Shown here piece by piece: positions 43,992 through 54,231 of a stretch of DNA of 64,000 bases. Below the pieces are notes generated by a model. That model saw only the letters and a program-made list of their open reading frames with translations. It was not told the origin of the DNA and ran no database searches. This DNA comes from an uncultured Alphaproteobacteria bacterium. Its GTDB lineage: Bacteria; Pseudomonadota; Alphaproteobacteria; Rs-D84. The first letter of the stretch is position 1; the number at the start of each line of letters is the position of its first letter. The position numbers were made by a program, and so were the translations under genes. The stretch covers positions 50,830-114,829 of the forward strand of contig CALXMN010000004.1 of NCBI GenBank assembly GCA_944389495.1. The letters are read 5' to 3'.

Positions 43992-46850
43992 ATGGCTGGG
44001 ATAATAAAAATTCGTGGTGCACGCGAAAATAATCTTAAAAATATTGATTTAGACATACCAAAAAATAAGTTGGTGGTCTTTACGGGCGTATCTGGTTCTG
44101 GGAAATCGTCGTTGGCCTTTAATACCATTTATGCCGAAGGACAACGCAGATATGTTGAATCTTTGTCGGCATATGCACGGCAATTTTTGGATATGCAGAA
44201 AAAGCCAGATGTTGATTTAATCGAAGGTTTGTCGCCCGCCATATCTATTGAACAAAAAACTACGTCAAAAAATCCGCGTTCAACCGTTGGTACCGTTACA
44301 GAAATTTATGATTATCTGCGTTTGCTGTGGGCGCGTATCGGTGTGCCACATTCGCCGGTTACGGGATTGCCCATTAAATCGCAAACAATTGCAGAAATGG
44401 TTGATTGGACTATGAAAATTCCGGCGGGAATAAAATTGTTTATAATGGCTCCGCTGGTACGGGAACGCAAAGGCGAATATAAAAAAGAAATTGCGTTCTT
44501 GGTAAAACAGGGGTATCAGCGTGCGATTATTGATGGCGAGTTGTATGATTTGGGCGCGGTTCCGCCGTTGGATAAAAATAAAAAGCATACGATTTTTGTT
44601 ATTGTTGACAGATTGCAAATCCCAACCAGTGATGCAACAGAATCTGATTTGGAAGATTTTCGTTCGCGTATGTACGCTTCGTTCGAAGGCTCGTTACGAT
44701 TGGTGCCGGGATCGGTGGTGGTACGGCGTCTGGATACAAACGAAGATATTTTATATTCACAAAATTATGCCTGTCCGGTAAGTGGTTTTACCGTTCCAAA
44801 AATTGAACCGCGTTTGTTTTCTTTTAATGCGCCTATGGGGGCGTGTCCGGCCTGTGATGGGTTGGGGGTGCAATTGAATATGTCACCGGATTTGGTTGTT
44901 CCGGATCCGTCTAAATCAATACTGGATGGTGCGATTGCACCGTGGTCGCGCGGCGGAATGCTTAGTCAGTTTGATCATTTATTGGATGCATTACATAAAA
45001 AATACAAAATACCATTGTCAAAACCGTGGCATACATTAACCCAACAACAAAAAGATATTATTCTGTACGGCAGCGGGGACGAGGCAATAAAAATAAACTG
45101 GAATGGGTTCGTTTATGAAAAACCGTATGAAGGCGTTATTCCGAATATCGAACGACGTTGGCGCGAATCGGATTCCGAGGCCGTGCGCAGCGAACTGGCG
45201 AAATATCAATCCGAAACCCCGTGTCCAATGTGTCACGGCAAGCGTCTGAATATCCAGGCATTATGTGTCAAAATTTATGGATTGGATATTATGGATGTCT
45301 GTGATATGGCAGTGGATCAATCGTTAAAATGGTTTACGGACCTGACCAATCATTTAACACAAAAAGAAAATGATATTGCACGTGTTATCCTGCGCGAGAT
45401 AACCAGCCGTTTGCAATTCTTGCAGAATGTTGGGTTGGGGTATCTTACATTATCGCGGATGTCGGGAACACTTTCTGGGGGCGAGGCACAGCGTATACGT
45501 TTGGCATCACAAATCGGCAGTGGGCTGTCTGGCGTTTTGTATGTGTTGGATGAACCGTCAATTGGATTGCATCAAAGTGATAATGATAAATTACTGGATA
45601 CACTGAAAATGCTGCGAGATAAGGACAATACCGTTGTTGTCGTTGAACACGATGAAGATGCAATGCGGGCGGCAGATTTTTTGGTTGATATTGGACCGGG
45701 CGCAGGAATAAATGGCGGGCACGTTGTTGCCGCCGGTACCCCCGCCCAGGTTATTAAGAATAAGGATTCTTTGACCGGACAATATTTGTCGGGCAAGCGT
45801 AAAATCGAAGTGCCACGAAAACGGCGTGATGGAAATGGACACGTGATTTCAGTTCAGGGGGCGCGTGAAAATAATCTGAAGAACATAAATGTGGATTTCC
45901 CTTTGGGCAAGTTTGTTGCGTTGACCGGGGTGTCGGGTTCGGGCAAATCAACGTTGTTGTTGGATACTTTGTATCCGGCATTGATGCGGGCACTTTATAA
46001 CTCTAAGATAGAAACCGGGGCGCACGATATTATTCGTGGTATGGAAAATGTAGACAAGGTGGTTGATATTGACCAGTCGCCAATTGGACGTACCCCGCGA
46101 AGCAATCCTGCAACATATACCGGTGTTTTTTCAAATATTCGTGATTTCTTTGCCGGTCTGCCCGAGGCCAAGGCCCGTGGCTATGGACCGGGACGTTTTT
46201 CCTTTAATGTCAAAGGTGGACGGTGCGAGGCCTGTCAGGGTGACGGCCAGATAAAAATAGAAATGAACTTTTTGGCCGATGTGTATGTTGAATGTGATAA
46301 GTGTCACGGTGCACGGTATAATGATGAGACTTTGGCCGTCAAGTACAAAGGAAAATCCATCGCGGATGTATTGAATATGACCGTGGAAGAGGCGTATCGT
46401 TTCTTTGTTAATGTGCCGCAAATTGCACGTAAATTGGAACTGTTGAAACGGGTTGGGTTGGACTATATCAAACTGGGCCAGAGTTCGTTGGATTTGTCCG
46501 GGGGCGAGGCACAGCGTATAAAACTGTCCAAGGAGTTGGCAGCCCGCAGTACTGGTCAAACTGTTTATATTCTGGACGAGCCAACAACGGGATTGCATTT
46601 TGCGGATATAAAATTATTGCTTTCGGTGTTGCACGAACTGGTGGACCAGGGTAATACAGTTATCGTTATTGAACATAATTTGGAAGTTATCAAAACCGCA
46701 GATTGGATTATTGACCTGGGGCCTGGGGGCGGCGCCAACGGTGGGCGCGTAATTGCTGTTGGTACACCGGAACAGGTTGCCGATAATTCAGATTCTTTGA
46801 CCGGAAAATATTTGAAAAAGTATCTGGACAATGCGTCGCGTAAAAAATAA
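43992..46850 (+). CDS. uvrA: Excinuclease ABC subunit A
   Basis: 952 residues. '[40 protein letters not shown]' starts the first ATPase; zinc fingers '[10 protein letters not shown]' and 'CPMCHGKRL' and the second-domain '[17 protein letters not shown]...CDKCHGARY'; signature loops '[20 protein letters not shown]' and '[17 protein letters not shown]'. UvrA loads UvrB at DNA lesions for nucleotide excision repair. The ATG at 43992 is chosen to match the family N-terminus; an in-frame ATG lies 17 codons upstream and no clear RBS is seen at either. Confidence 0.98.
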   Translation: MAGIIKIRGARENNLKNIDLDIPKNKLVVFTGVSGSGKSSLAFNTIYAEGQRRYVESLSAYARQFLDMQKKPDVDLIEGLSPAISIEQKTTSKNPRSTVGTVTEIYDYLRLLWARIGVPHSPVTGLPIKSQTIAEMVDWTMKIPAGIKLFIMAPLVRERKGEYKKEIAFLVKQGYQRAIIDGELYDLGAVPPLDKNKKHTIFVIVDRLQIPTSDATESDLEDFRSRMYASFEGSLRLVPGSVVVRRLDTNEDILYSQNYACPVSGFTVPKIEPRLFSFNAPMGACPACDGLGVQLNMSPDLVVPDPSKSILDGAIAPWSRGGMLSQFDHLLDALHKKYKIPLSKPWHTLTQQQKDIILYGSGDEAIKINWNGFVYEKPYEGVIPNIERRWRESDSEAVRSELAKYQSETPCPMCHGKRLNIQALCVKIYGLDIMDVCDMAVDQSLKWFTDLTNHLTQKENDIARVILREITSRLQFLQNVGLGYLTLSRMSGTLSGGEAQRIRLASQIGSGLSGVLYVLDEPSIGLHQSDNDKLLDTLKMLRDKDNTVVVVEHDEDAMRAADFLVDIGPGAGINGGHVVAAGTPAQVIKNKDSLTGQYLSGKRKIEVPRKRRDGNGHVISVQGARENNLKNINVDFPLGKFVALTGVSGSGKSTLLLDTLYPALMRALYNSKIETGAHDIIRGMENVDKVVDIDQSPIGRTPRSNPATYTGVFSNIRDFFAGLPEAKARGYGPGRFSFNVKGGRCEACQGDGQIKIEMNFLADVYVECDKCHGARYNDETLAVKYKGKSIADVLNMTVEEAYRFFVNVPQIARKLELLKRVGLDYIKLGQSSLDLSGGEAQRIKLSKELAARSTGQTVYILDEPTTGLHFADIKLLLSVLHELVDQGNTVIVIEHNLEVIKTADWIIDLGPGGGANGGRVIAVGTPEQVADNSDSLTGKYLKKYLDNASRKK

Positions 46851-46883
46851 ACTTTTAATATAAAATAAAAGGAGAAACATAAT

Positions 46884-47402
46884 ATGTTTGGATTTGGCAA
46901 AAAAAAGGCAGATAAAGCAATTAATACAACCGCAACGGAAAATACGTCGGCCCAGATTGATGAAAAAGAACTGAAAAAAATAGAAGAAAAAATCCCAAGT
47001 GGTATGAAGGAAACGGCACAACGTATGATGTCAGGGCAATTTGATATGAACGATATGTTGGCCCAATTAAAGCAGATTAAGAAAATGAGTAATTTTAGCG
47101 GACTGTTAAAAATGGTGCCGGGAATGTCGGGGGCCGTTGCCGCAATGAAAGAAAAAATTAAAGATGGCAGTGTTGATGCGCAAATTAAAATTCTTGAGGC
47201 AATGAGCCCCGCAGAACGGGCCGAACCAGAAAAAATCTTTGCCAATGCCAAGACACGTATCGCGGAAACCGCCGGATGTACCGTACGTGATGTGGAACAT
47301 ATTATCAAACAATATACTAAAATGCGCCAACAGATGGCGATGCTGCAGAAAATGGGGGGAATGGAGGCGGTTATGCAAAAAATGCAAAAATCAGGAAATT
47401 AA
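46884..47402 (+). CDS. Free-standing SRP54 (Ffh) M-domain protein
   Basis: 172 residues. After a short Lys-rich start the sequence is the M domain of Ffh: 'GQFDMNDMLAQLKQIKKMSNFSGLLKMVPGM', 'AMSPAERAEPEKIF', 'AKTRIAETAGCTVRDVEHIIKQYTKMRQQMAMLQKMGGMEAV'. There is no N or G domain (no GTPase motifs), although Ffh normally has about 450 residues. The RNA-binding helix, RxxRIAxGSG in Ffh, is altered to AKTRIAETAG. It could be a paralogue or half of a split Ffh; no GTPase half is in this window. GGAGAAA precedes the ATG. Confidence 0.82.
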   Translation: MFGFGKKKADKAINTTATENTSAQIDEKELKKIEEKIPSGMKETAQRMMSGQFDMNDMLAQLKQIKKMSNFSGLLKMVPGMSGAVAAMKEKIKDGSVDAQIKILEAMSPAERAEPEKIFANAKTRIAETAGCTVRDVEHIIKQYTKMRQQMAMLQKMGGMEAVMQKMQKSGN

Positions 47403-47406
47403 GTAA

Positions 47407-47703
47407 ATGAAATGGCGTAATTTATTTAATCTGGGTGGTTTTCGTCACTGTTTTGATTGGACCCCGATTGATGTTAAACCGCCACGGCCACGGTATGAAT
47501 TTTATAAAGATGTTGGACGGGTTCTGTTGGGGTACGAGGTAGAGGTTGAATATATGTATCACGGAAAAAAGTTGCGAATTTTTTCCACAGATACAGAAAA
47601 ATTGGGTTTGGTGCCGCCGCATCGCGCACTGGAAAACGCAATCATTTTTTACAGGGGTGTCAGAGCCAGGGTTACAAAATATAAACGGGGAATGCGAAAA
47701 TGA
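47407..47703 (+). CDS. Small protein, unknown (tandem paralogue 1)
   Basis: 98 residues, basic and aromatic, no signal peptide. The central part 'YEVEVEYMYHGKKLRIFSTDTEKLGLVPPHRALENAIIF' aligns by eye with the next gene ('FKVVVTYKYHGNHSVFFDIDCEQLWLMYEHPHRAARIFV'). It starts five bases after the SRP54-M gene and overlaps the next by four bases, so it is part of one transcript. No family recognised. Confidence 0.65.
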   Translation: MKWRNLFNLGGFRHCFDWTPIDVKPPRPRYEFYKDVGRVLLGYEVEVEYMYHGKKLRIFSTDTEKLGLVPPHRALENAIIFYRGVRARVTKYKRGMRK

Positions 47704-47984
47704 AACTGAACCTTAGAAAAATTTTTAATTGGGATATTTCCAATGTCGCCGGACCTTTTCCGGTATATGAAAATGATTTGTTTCGTGGGAATCAGTTGTC
47801 TGGCTTTAAGGTTGTCGTAACATATAAATATCACGGAAATCACAGTGTGTTTTTTGATATTGACTGTGAACAATTGTGGTTAATGTATGAACATCCACAT
47901 CGGGCCGCACGAATCTTTGTAAATAAAATGCGTAATAAACAGGCGCATCAAATTCAAAAACAAAATAGTGCGCATCAAAGATAG
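47700..47984 (+). CDS. Small protein, unknown (tandem paralogue 2)
   Basis: 94 residues; ATGA overlap with the preceding stop. Shares 'YKYHG' and the 'E-x-HPHRAARIFV' region with paralogue 1, suggesting an ancient tandem duplication. The tail is His/Gln-rich. Six bases before rlmE, same operon. Function unknown. Confidence 0.65.
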   Translation: MKLNLRKIFNWDISNVAGPFPVYENDLFRGNQLSGFKVVVTYKYHGNHSVFFDIDCEQLWLMYEHPHRAARIFVNKMRNKQAHQIQKQNSAHQR

Positions 47985-47990
47985 TTTGAT

Positions 47991-48644
47991 ATGAAAATAT
48001 TAAATAAAAAAATTGCCGCAAAGAAATCTTCGGCCGCCTGGATCCAGCGCCAGGCCGCAGATCCGTATGTTGCCCGCGCACATCGTGATGGATACAGGGC
48101 GCGTGCAGTATATAAATTAATTGAAATAAATGAAAAATATAAATTCTTGAAAAATGGTCAGGTGGTTGTTGATTTGGGGGCGGCACCAGGATCGTGGTCG
48201 CAATATGTTATGCGCACGTTCCCAAAATCGCGTGTGTTTGCAATGGATCTGTTGGAAATAAAGCCGATACCGGGTGTGGATTTTTATCAGGGCGATTTCA
48301 CATGTGACGATGCATTAAAATGGTTAAATGAAAAATTAAATTTGTCATCAGATGGCGGCGGAACGGTTGATGTTGTTTTATCTGATATGGCGCCAAACAC
48401 GGTCGGGCATAAAAAGACAGATCATTTACGTCAAATGGTTTTGTTGGAGTATGCGTTTGATTTTGCCGTGCGTGCGTTAAAGCCGGGTGGGGTATTCGTG
48501 GCAAAATCTTTTACCGGCGGCACAACAAACGAGTTATTAAAACACATTCGTGAAAAGTTTGAATCCGTACATCATATTAAGCCACCTGCATCGCGCAAGG
48601 ACAGTGTTGAAATGTTTATCGTTGCAATTGGTTTTCGTGGCTAG
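47991..48644 (+). CDS. rlmE: 23S rRNA (uridine-2'-O)-methyltransferase RlmE (FtsJ)
   Basis: 217 residues. 'SSAAWIQRQAADPYVARAHRDGYRARAVYKLIEINEKY' and SAM site 'VVVDLGAAPGSWSQYVM', with catalytic Lys-Asp-Lys-Glu elements ('SDMAPNTVGHKKTDHLRQM', 'GGVFVAKSFTGG', 'PPASRKDSVEMFIVAIGFRG'). It methylates U2552 of 23S rRNA. Last gene of the run beginning at 46884. Confidence 0.95.
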   Translation: MKILNKKIAAKKSSAAWIQRQAADPYVARAHRDGYRARAVYKLIEINEKYKFLKNGQVVVDLGAAPGSWSQYVMRTFPKSRVFAMDLLEIKPIPGVDFYQGDFTCDDALKWLNEKLNLSSDGGGTVDVVLSDMAPNTVGHKKTDHLRQMVLLEYAFDFAVRALKPGGVFVAKSFTGGTTNELLKHIREKFESVHHIKPPASRKDSVEMFIVAIGFRG

Positions 48645-48657
48645 TGTTATTCTTTTT

Positions 48658-49086
48658 TTACTTTAATTTTTCCGCCGCACCACGTGCCAATTCGTCACAG
48701 CGTTCATTATATTTGTTGCCATTGTGACCACGTACCCATACCCAATGTATTTTACGGTTTTGGGCCAGATTATCCAACTGTTGCCATAATTCTTTGTTCT
48801 TGACCGGTTTTTTTGCGGCGGTTTTCCAGTTGTTGTTTTTCCACTGGGGTACCCAGATTTGCATACCGTTTTTCACATATTGACTGTCGGTATGTAACTC
48901 AAGTTCGGGATGGTGTCGGGTTGCAGTTAATGCACGTATAACCGCCATTAATTCCATACGATTATTTGTTGTGTTCGGTTCACCGCCACTGCGTTCGGCA
49001 ATGTCGGTGCCGTTCGTCGCAATAAATGCCCAGCCACCCGGACCGGGATTACCAAGACAACTGCCATCTGTCCAAATTTTTAGCAT
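48658..49086 (-). CDS. rnhA: Ribonuclease HI
   Basis: 142 residues. Catalytic carboxylates sit in 'WTDGSCLGNPGPGGWAF' (Asp), 'NNRMELMAVIRAL' (Glu), 'LHTDSQYVKNGM' (Asp) and 'HNGNKYNERCDELAR' (Asp). It degrades RNA in RNA-DNA hybrids. It is convergent with rlmE and divergent from tkt. Confidence 0.96.
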   Translation of the reverse strand: MLKIWTDGSCLGNPGPGGWAFIATNGTDIAERSGGEPNTTNNRMELMAVIRALTATRHHPELELHTDSQYVKNGMQIWVPQWKNNNWKTAAKKPVKNKELWQQLDNLAQNRKIHWVWVRGHNGNKYNERCDELARGAAEKLK

Positions 49087-49108
49087 TTTTTATAAATCCA
49101 TTTTGTGA

Positions 49109-49114
49109 TATAAT
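49109..49114 (+). promoter_or_regulatory. Extended -10 box placed for a leaderless tkt transcript
   Basis: TGTGATATAAT (TATAAT at 49109-49114) lies only eight bases before the ATG at 49123, so transcription would begin at or next to the start codon. No Shine-Dalgarno sequence is present. Confidence 0.5.
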
Positions 49115-49122
49115 ATCATAAA

Positions 49123-50907
49123 ATGAGATTTGATGCCAAACAATTACGCGAAATGTCAAAGTCTGTGCGTGCACACGCGCTGGATGCGGTGCGCTGTGCG
49201 GGGACGGGGCACGTTGGCATTGTTTTGGGTGCGGCCGATATAATTACAATTATTTATGCAAATTTTTTGCGGCGGGGGCGCGACAGGTTTGTCTTGTCCG
49301 CTGGACACGGCAGTGCATTGTTATATGCCGTATTAAAATTGGCGGGTTATAATATTGGTGATTTGTCGACGTTTCGTAAAATTGGTGGTCTGCCGGGACA
49401 TCCTGAATTTGGACTTGATGGTGTGTTTGCAACAACCGGTCCATTGGGCCAGGGGGTCGGAAATGCGGTTGGATTGGCGTTGGCGGAAAAAATTCGTGGC
49501 ACGGATGGTGTCGTTTATTGTCTGTGCAGCGATGGCGATTTGATGGAAGGTGTCGCCGCCGAGGCGATTACATTTGCCGGACGATACAAGTTGGATAATC
49601 TTGTTTTGATATGGGATGATAACGGGGTCAGTATTGATGGGGCGGCATTGGTGGATGTTAATGTGCCGGAACGTATGCAGGCCGCAGGTTGGTGGGTTTT
49701 AAATGCGCCCGGAAATAATTTTGATAAGTTAAATCGCGCGATTGGGGGGGCGGTTGGAAAATCAATGCCAACATTCATAGATGCACGTACGATAATTGGC
49801 TTGGATTCCAGTTTGGCCGGAAAGCCCGCCGCACACGGTTTTTCTTTGTCCGATTCGGAAATGATGCGTTTGGTTGAAAAAAATATTTCCATTGTTGGCG
49901 ATGATTTGTGGGCAACCGTTGCGTCTGATGCGGCCGCAAAATATGCGTTACATATGCCGAATGTTAAATGTACAAATTTGTCAGTGCCAAATTTAGGTGA
50001 ATTTGCATCAACGCGCGAATTGTCGGGCGTATACCTGCAGGAACTGATTTCGGCGGGGGTGGGGTTGATTGGCGGTTCTGCAGATTTGGGACACAGTACA
50101 AATGTACGCGTCGCGGCCAGTGTTGATATTGAGCCACCACGTTTTCGTGGAAACTATATAAACTATGGTGTGCGGGAACACGCAATGGGGGCGATAATGA
50201 ACGGATTGGCGGCGGCGGGATTGCGGGCGTATGCATCAACTTTTTTGGTGTTCAGTGATTATATGCGACCTGCGATTCGTCTTGCCGCGATGTCTGGGTT
50301 GCCGGTTATATATGTTTTTACGCACGACAGCGTTGCCGTCGGTGCGGACGGGCCAACACATCAACCCGTTGAACAGTTGCCTGGATTGCGTTTAATTCCG
50401 AATTTGAATGTGTATCGACCCTGTAATGGGGACGAGGTGGTGTATGCCTGGCAAAGTGCGTTGAATGATGCGCATCGCCCCAGCGCAATTGTTTTGTCAC
50501 GACAAAAATTTGTGCAAATTTCCACGCCCAAGGATGCAGATGTTTCACGTGGGGGCTATGTCATTTATCCGGCGACCGCGCGACGTGTGCGGGTTACAAT
50601 TATTGCCACCGGGGCCGATGTGCCACTTGCTGTATCGGTTGCGGAAAAATTGGGTGATGCGGTCCAGGTGGTAAGTATGCCGTCTGTTGCGGATTTTCGT
50701 CGCCAGGATGCAAAATATAAATCAAAAATATTGGCTGGATTTGTCGTTGTTATCGAGGCGGCTGCGTCTGCGCCGTGGTTTGAATTTGCCGATGCGGTTG
50801 TTGGAATCGATTCGTTTGGTGTGTCGGGTTCGGGTACAGATGTTTATTCGCATTTTGGATTTGACACAGACGTAATTGCGCGCGATATTTTAAAGAAACT
50901 GAAATAA
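49123..50907 (+). CDS. tkt: Transketolase
   Basis: 594 residues, shorter than the usual about 660. N-terminal TPP domain: 'GHVGIVLGAADIITIIYANFL', 'GLPGHPEFG', 'GPLGQGVGNAVGLALAEK', 'CLCSDGDLMEGVAAEAITFAG', 'WDDNGVSIDG'. Pyrimidine domain: 'YINYGVREHAMGAIMNGLAAAGLRAYASTFLVFSDYMRPAIRLAAM' and 'HDSVAVGADGPTHQPVEQL'. It transfers C2 units in the pentose phosphate pathway, which also supplies sedoheptulose 7-phosphate, the entry substrate of the heptose operon in this window. Some loops are shorter than in E. coli TktA. Confidence 0.95.
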   Translation: MRFDAKQLREMSKSVRAHALDAVRCAGTGHVGIVLGAADIITIIYANFLRRGRDRFVLSAGHGSALLYAVLKLAGYNIGDLSTFRKIGGLPGHPEFGLDGVFATTGPLGQGVGNAVGLALAEKIRGTDGVVYCLCSDGDLMEGVAAEAITFAGRYKLDNLVLIWDDNGVSIDGAALVDVNVPERMQAAGWWVLNAPGNNFDKLNRAIGGAVGKSMPTFIDARTIIGLDSSLAGKPAAHGFSLSDSEMMRLVEKNISIVGDDLWATVASDAAAKYALHMPNVKCTNLSVPNLGEFASTRELSGVYLQELISAGVGLIGGSADLGHSTNVRVAASVDIEPPRFRGNYINYGVREHAMGAIMNGLAAAGLRAYASTFLVFSDYMRPAIRLAAMSGLPVIYVFTHDSVAVGADGPTHQPVEQLPGLRLIPNLNVYRPCNGDEVVYAWQSALNDAHRPSAIVLSRQKFVQISTPKDADVSRGGYVIYPATARRVRVTIIATGADVPLAVSVAEKLGDAVQVVSMPSVADFRRQDAKYKSKILAGFVVVIEAAASAPWFEFADAVVGIDSFGVSGSGTDVYSHFGFDTDVIARDILKKLK

Positions 50908-50918
50908 CATCTTTTTAT

Positions 50919-51626
50919 ATGGTCGGATATGAATTTGTTTTGTCGTCGGGTGAAAAAATCCCGGTTGTTATCGCGACGCGGCGCGGGCTTAGAAATATTA
51001 CGTTGCGGCCCAAAACGCGTCCGGTGCGTGAAATACATATATCCAAGCCGTGGATGACCTCAAACGCGGTTGCATTACGCTTTTTGGAACAAAAACGTGC
51101 GTGGTGTGAACGTATATATAATAATGCGCCGCAAAAACAATCTGTGCGGCCCGGGGATGTAATTGAATTCTTGGGGCGGCGTGTTGTATTGCGGCACGAT
51201 CCGGCACGGCGCGCCAATGATTTTATTTTGAATGACAATGGTTCTGCATTATTAATTGTTGGTGGCGGCGCAGATATGTTCGAGCGTCGTGTGCGCGATT
51301 TTATTCGGACACAATTCTTGGATGCGGTAAAACAGATGATACGTACCGCCCCGCGTGAATTGTGGCCGCGACGCATTGCAATACGCGATACTTCTTCGCG
51401 TTGGGGCAGTTGTTCGACCAGTGGTACGATGTCTTTTTCGTGGCGCTTGGCCTTTGCGCCGATGGATGTTATGCGATATGTTGTTATGCACGAATTGGCA
51501 CACGTTGTACATATGGATCATTCGCCGGAATTTTGGAAAACTGTGGGACAGTTATATGGCTTTGGGGTAGAGCGGGCAAAGCGGTGGTTGAATGTGCACG
51601 GGGCCGAATTACATAAATATTTTTAA
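50919..51626 (+). CDS. YgjP-type M48-like metallopeptidase (DUF45)
   Basis: 235 residues. 'IRDTSSRWGSCSTSGTMSFSWRLAFAP' and the zinc site 'YVVMHELAHVVHMDHSPEFWKTV' (HExxH plus downstream H-x-P-x-FW) define the family, whose N-terminal half here is the typical 'NITLRPKTRPVREIHISKPWM' region. Substrates are unknown in general. It follows tkt by 11 bases. Confidence 0.9.
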   Translation: MVGYEFVLSSGEKIPVVIATRRGLRNITLRPKTRPVREIHISKPWMTSNAVALRFLEQKRAWCERIYNNAPQKQSVRPGDVIEFLGRRVVLRHDPARRANDFILNDNGSALLIVGGGADMFERRVRDFIRTQFLDAVKQMIRTAPRELWPRRIAIRDTSSRWGSCSTSGTMSFSWRLAFAPMDVMRYVVMHELAHVVHMDHSPEFWKTVGQLYGFGVERAKRWLNVHGAELHKYF

Positions 51627-51806
51627 AAAATCTTGAATTTTTGGGATTTTTGGGTAGTATGCAAGTGTGAAAAATAAAAAAATTATTTTCTTTGCACATT
51701 TTCACGCCCATCGGGCGGGGTGTTTATAGCGTTTTTTGCATATTTATGGTATAATCTGGTTTAAAGTAAAATGCCGCAGAATGCGGTGTAACCACAGGAT
51801 TAAAAA
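51627..51806. promoter_or_regulatory. Intergenic region with extended -10 promoter of hisS
   Basis: TATGGTATAATCTGG places an extended -10 (TATAAT at 51750-51755) about 50 bases before the hisS ATG; a small hairpin GCCGCAGAATGCGGT (51773-51788) lies in the leader. No other gene is seen in this gap. Confidence 0.5.
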
Positions 51807-53102
51807 ATGGAATTAAAGCCAACAAAAACTTTGTCTGGATTCATAGAGTTATTGCCGGTGCAACAACGTTGTTTTGACGAATGCGCCGCGCGTATGCAGC
51901 GTGTGTTGAAAACATCTGGGTTTGCACATCTGGATTTGCCCGCAATTGAACGGGCCGAGGTTTTAACCGATAAAGACAATTGGGATGAAATAGAAACCCA
52001 GATGTTTTTGTTTCAAAAGGGCGATACCAAAATGGGATTGCGATATGACGGGACGGTTGGATTGTCGCGTTATGTGGCGGGGCATATTAATGATTTAACT
52101 TTTCCTTTTCGGGCATATCAATTTGCACGTAACTATCGTGGCGAACGTCCACAGCGTGGCCGCTATCGCGAATTTTACCAGATGGATTTGGATATTATGG
52201 GTATTGACGCGTTGTCCGAAAATTATGATGCGGAAATTGTTGCAACGCTGGCGCGGGCATACGAATCCATCGCTGAATTTATCGGGCCCGTTAATATTCG
52301 TATCGGTAATCGCAGATTTTGGAATGCAATGTTTGAATACTTAAAACTGACGCCGGAACAAAGCAGAAACGCATTCATATTAATTGACAAAAAGGATAAA
52401 ATTTCTGATTTTTATGACGGGTTGGTTGAAACCGTTGGCAATGCGGCCGCGGATGTAATAAATAATGTTTTTTCACAGGGGTATAAAAGTTTTGTTGGTG
52501 TAACAAACGAATTGGATGCGGCCGTACGTGAAATAGATGATTTTGTCGTGTTGTTGGATTCAATGGGAATTACCAATGCAACAATTGATTTGGGAATTAT
52601 GCGTGGACACGCGTATTATACCGGAATAGTATTTGAATTCTTTTTAGATAATTTTCCAGAATTGGGTGCAATTGGTGGTGGGGGACGGTATGAAGATTTG
52701 GCGTCCAAATTTTCCAAAACGAAAATAATTGGTGTTGGGGCGGCGGTTGGTTTTTCACGATTGATGGTTGCGTTAATGGACGATAATCGGATTGATTTGA
52801 CACCGTTTATGAATCCTGTGCGGGTTGCAGTGTTGTGTATGGGATCGGACCAAGTTGCATATTCTGTACGGGTTTTGACCGAATTGCGCGATGCGGGAAT
52901 TGTTGCCGTTCCGTATTTGGATGCAAATAAAAAATTTAAAAATCAAATCGAGTTTGCAGATAAAATTAATGCGGATTTCAGTGTGATTGTTGGCGAAGAT
53001 GAACGAATTTCAGAAACTGTATCGGTTAAAAATATGCGTTCGGGGGAACAACAAACATTGAATCTGGGGGCGGTAATAAATTTGTTAAAACAAGATAATT
53101 AA
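51807..53102 (+). CDS. hisS: Histidyl-tRNA synthetase
   Basis: 431 residues. Class II core: 'PVQQRCFDECAARMQRVLKTSGFAHLDLPAIERAEVL' (motif 1 region), 'LRYDGTVGLSRYVAG', 'AYQFARNYRGERPQRGRYREFYQMDLDIMG' (motif 2), 'LGAIGGGGRYEDLASKF' (HisS-specific) and 'IIGVGAAVGFSRLM' (motif 3). A C-terminal anticodon-binding domain is present ('VRVAVLCMGSDQVAYSVRVLTELRDAGIVAVPYL'), which favours HisS over HisZ. prfA follows two bases after its stop. Confidence 0.93.
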   Translation: MELKPTKTLSGFIELLPVQQRCFDECAARMQRVLKTSGFAHLDLPAIERAEVLTDKDNWDEIETQMFLFQKGDTKMGLRYDGTVGLSRYVAGHINDLTFPFRAYQFARNYRGERPQRGRYREFYQMDLDIMGIDALSENYDAEIVATLARAYESIAEFIGPVNIRIGNRRFWNAMFEYLKLTPEQSRNAFILIDKKDKISDFYDGLVETVGNAAADVINNVFSQGYKSFVGVTNELDAAVREIDDFVVLLDSMGITNATIDLGIMRGHAYYTGIVFEFFLDNFPELGAIGGGGRYEDLASKFSKTKIIGVGAAVGFSRLMVALMDDNRIDLTPFMNPVRVAVLCMGSDQVAYSVRVLTELRDAGIVAVPYLDANKKFKNQIEFADKINADFSVIVGEDERISETVSVKNMRSGEQQTLNLGAVINLLKQDN

Positions 53103-53104
53103 AA

Positions 53105-54169
53105 ATGGTAATAGACGATAAATTAAAAGATATTCAAAAGCGGTCCAAGGAAATTGCAGATCAAATGAATTCTGGGGCCGTGTCGGGTACAGAATTGACC
53201 AAGTTGTCCAAGGAATATTCTGAATTAACGGAAATTTTACCCTTAATTGATGAATATTTCCAGGTAAAGCAGGGTATCGCCGATGCAAATGAAATGTTGC
53301 ACGATGCGGAACTGAAATCCATAGCGGCGGAACAGTTGACGGAACTGAATCATAAATTGCCAGAAATAGAAAAACAATTACAGATTGCACTGTTGCCGCG
53401 GGACGAGGCCGATGATAACGGCGTTATTATGGAAATTCGTGCCGGGGTCGGTGGGGAAGAATCTGCGCTGTTTGCGGGTGATTTGTATAATCAATATAAG
53501 TCATATGCGTTACGACACGGATGGAAGATAGAGGTCATAGAAGAAAATCCAACATCCCTGCACGGTTATAAAGAAATTATTTTTAAAATAGATGGTGTCG
53601 GCGCATATGCACGTATGAAATTCGAATCGGGTATCCATCGGGTTCAACGTGTCCCAGAAACCGAGGCCGGCGGTCGTATTCATACCAGTGCCGCATCTGT
53701 TGCCGTTATGCCCGAGGCCAAAGATATAGATGTTGTTATCGATGATAAAGATATTCGTATCGATGTTTTTCGTGCGTCTGGTGCCGGGGGACAACACGTT
53801 AATAAAACCGACAGTGCCGTTCGTATCACGCATTTCCCAACGGGTATAGTTGTTACGTGTCAAAATGAACGCAGTCAATTCCAGAACAAGGCCGCGGCAA
53901 TGGCGGTTTTGCGATCAAAATTATATGAAAAACAACGCGAAGAGCAGGTTAATGCCAATAATTCTGCGCGCAAGACGATGGTCGGGTCGGGCGATCGCAG
54001 TGAAAAAATACGAACGTATAATTTTCCTGAACAACGTGTTACCGATCATCGTATAAAATTAACGCTTTATAAATTGGATGATATTTTGGCCGGTGGGCCC
54101 GCATTGGATGAAATGATAGATGCGTTGATTACGGCGGACCAGTTGGAACGTTTGGCAAATTTGGAATAA
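53105..54169 (+). CDS. prfA: Peptide chain release factor 1
   Basis: 354 residues. The stop-codon tripeptide region 'RVPETEAGGRIHTSAASVAVMPEA' (P-x-T type, as in RF1) and the catalytic GGQ in 'RASGAGGQHVNKTDSAVRITHFPTGIVV' are intact; C-terminal 'NFPEQRVTDHRIKLTLYKLDDIL' is typical. It terminates translation at UAA and UAG. The usual downstream prmC is not found here; a terminator follows instead. Confidence 0.97.
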   Translation: MVIDDKLKDIQKRSKEIADQMNSGAVSGTELTKLSKEYSELTEILPLIDEYFQVKQGIADANEMLHDAELKSIAAEQLTELNHKLPEIEKQLQIALLPRDEADDNGVIMEIRAGVGGEESALFAGDLYNQYKSYALRHGWKIEVIEENPTSLHGYKEIIFKIDGVGAYARMKFESGIHRVQRVPETEAGGRIHTSAASVAVMPEAKDIDVVIDDKDIRIDVFRASGAGGQHVNKTDSAVRITHFPTGIVVTCQNERSQFQNKAAAMAVLRSKLYEKQREEQVNANNSARKTMVGSGDRSEKIRTYNFPEQRVTDHRIKLTLYKLDDILAGGPALDEMIDALITADQLERLANLE

Positions 54170-54174
54170 AAATT

Positions 54175-54198
54175 ATGGGGCGAAAAGCCCCATTTTTT
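54175..54198 (+). terminator. Rho-independent terminator of hisS-prfA
   Basis: TATGGGGC gaaaa GCCCCATTTTTT immediately after prfA. Confidence 0.9.
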
Positions 54199-54231
54199 AT
54201 GGTATTTTTGGTCGGTTGTCTGGGAAAAATG

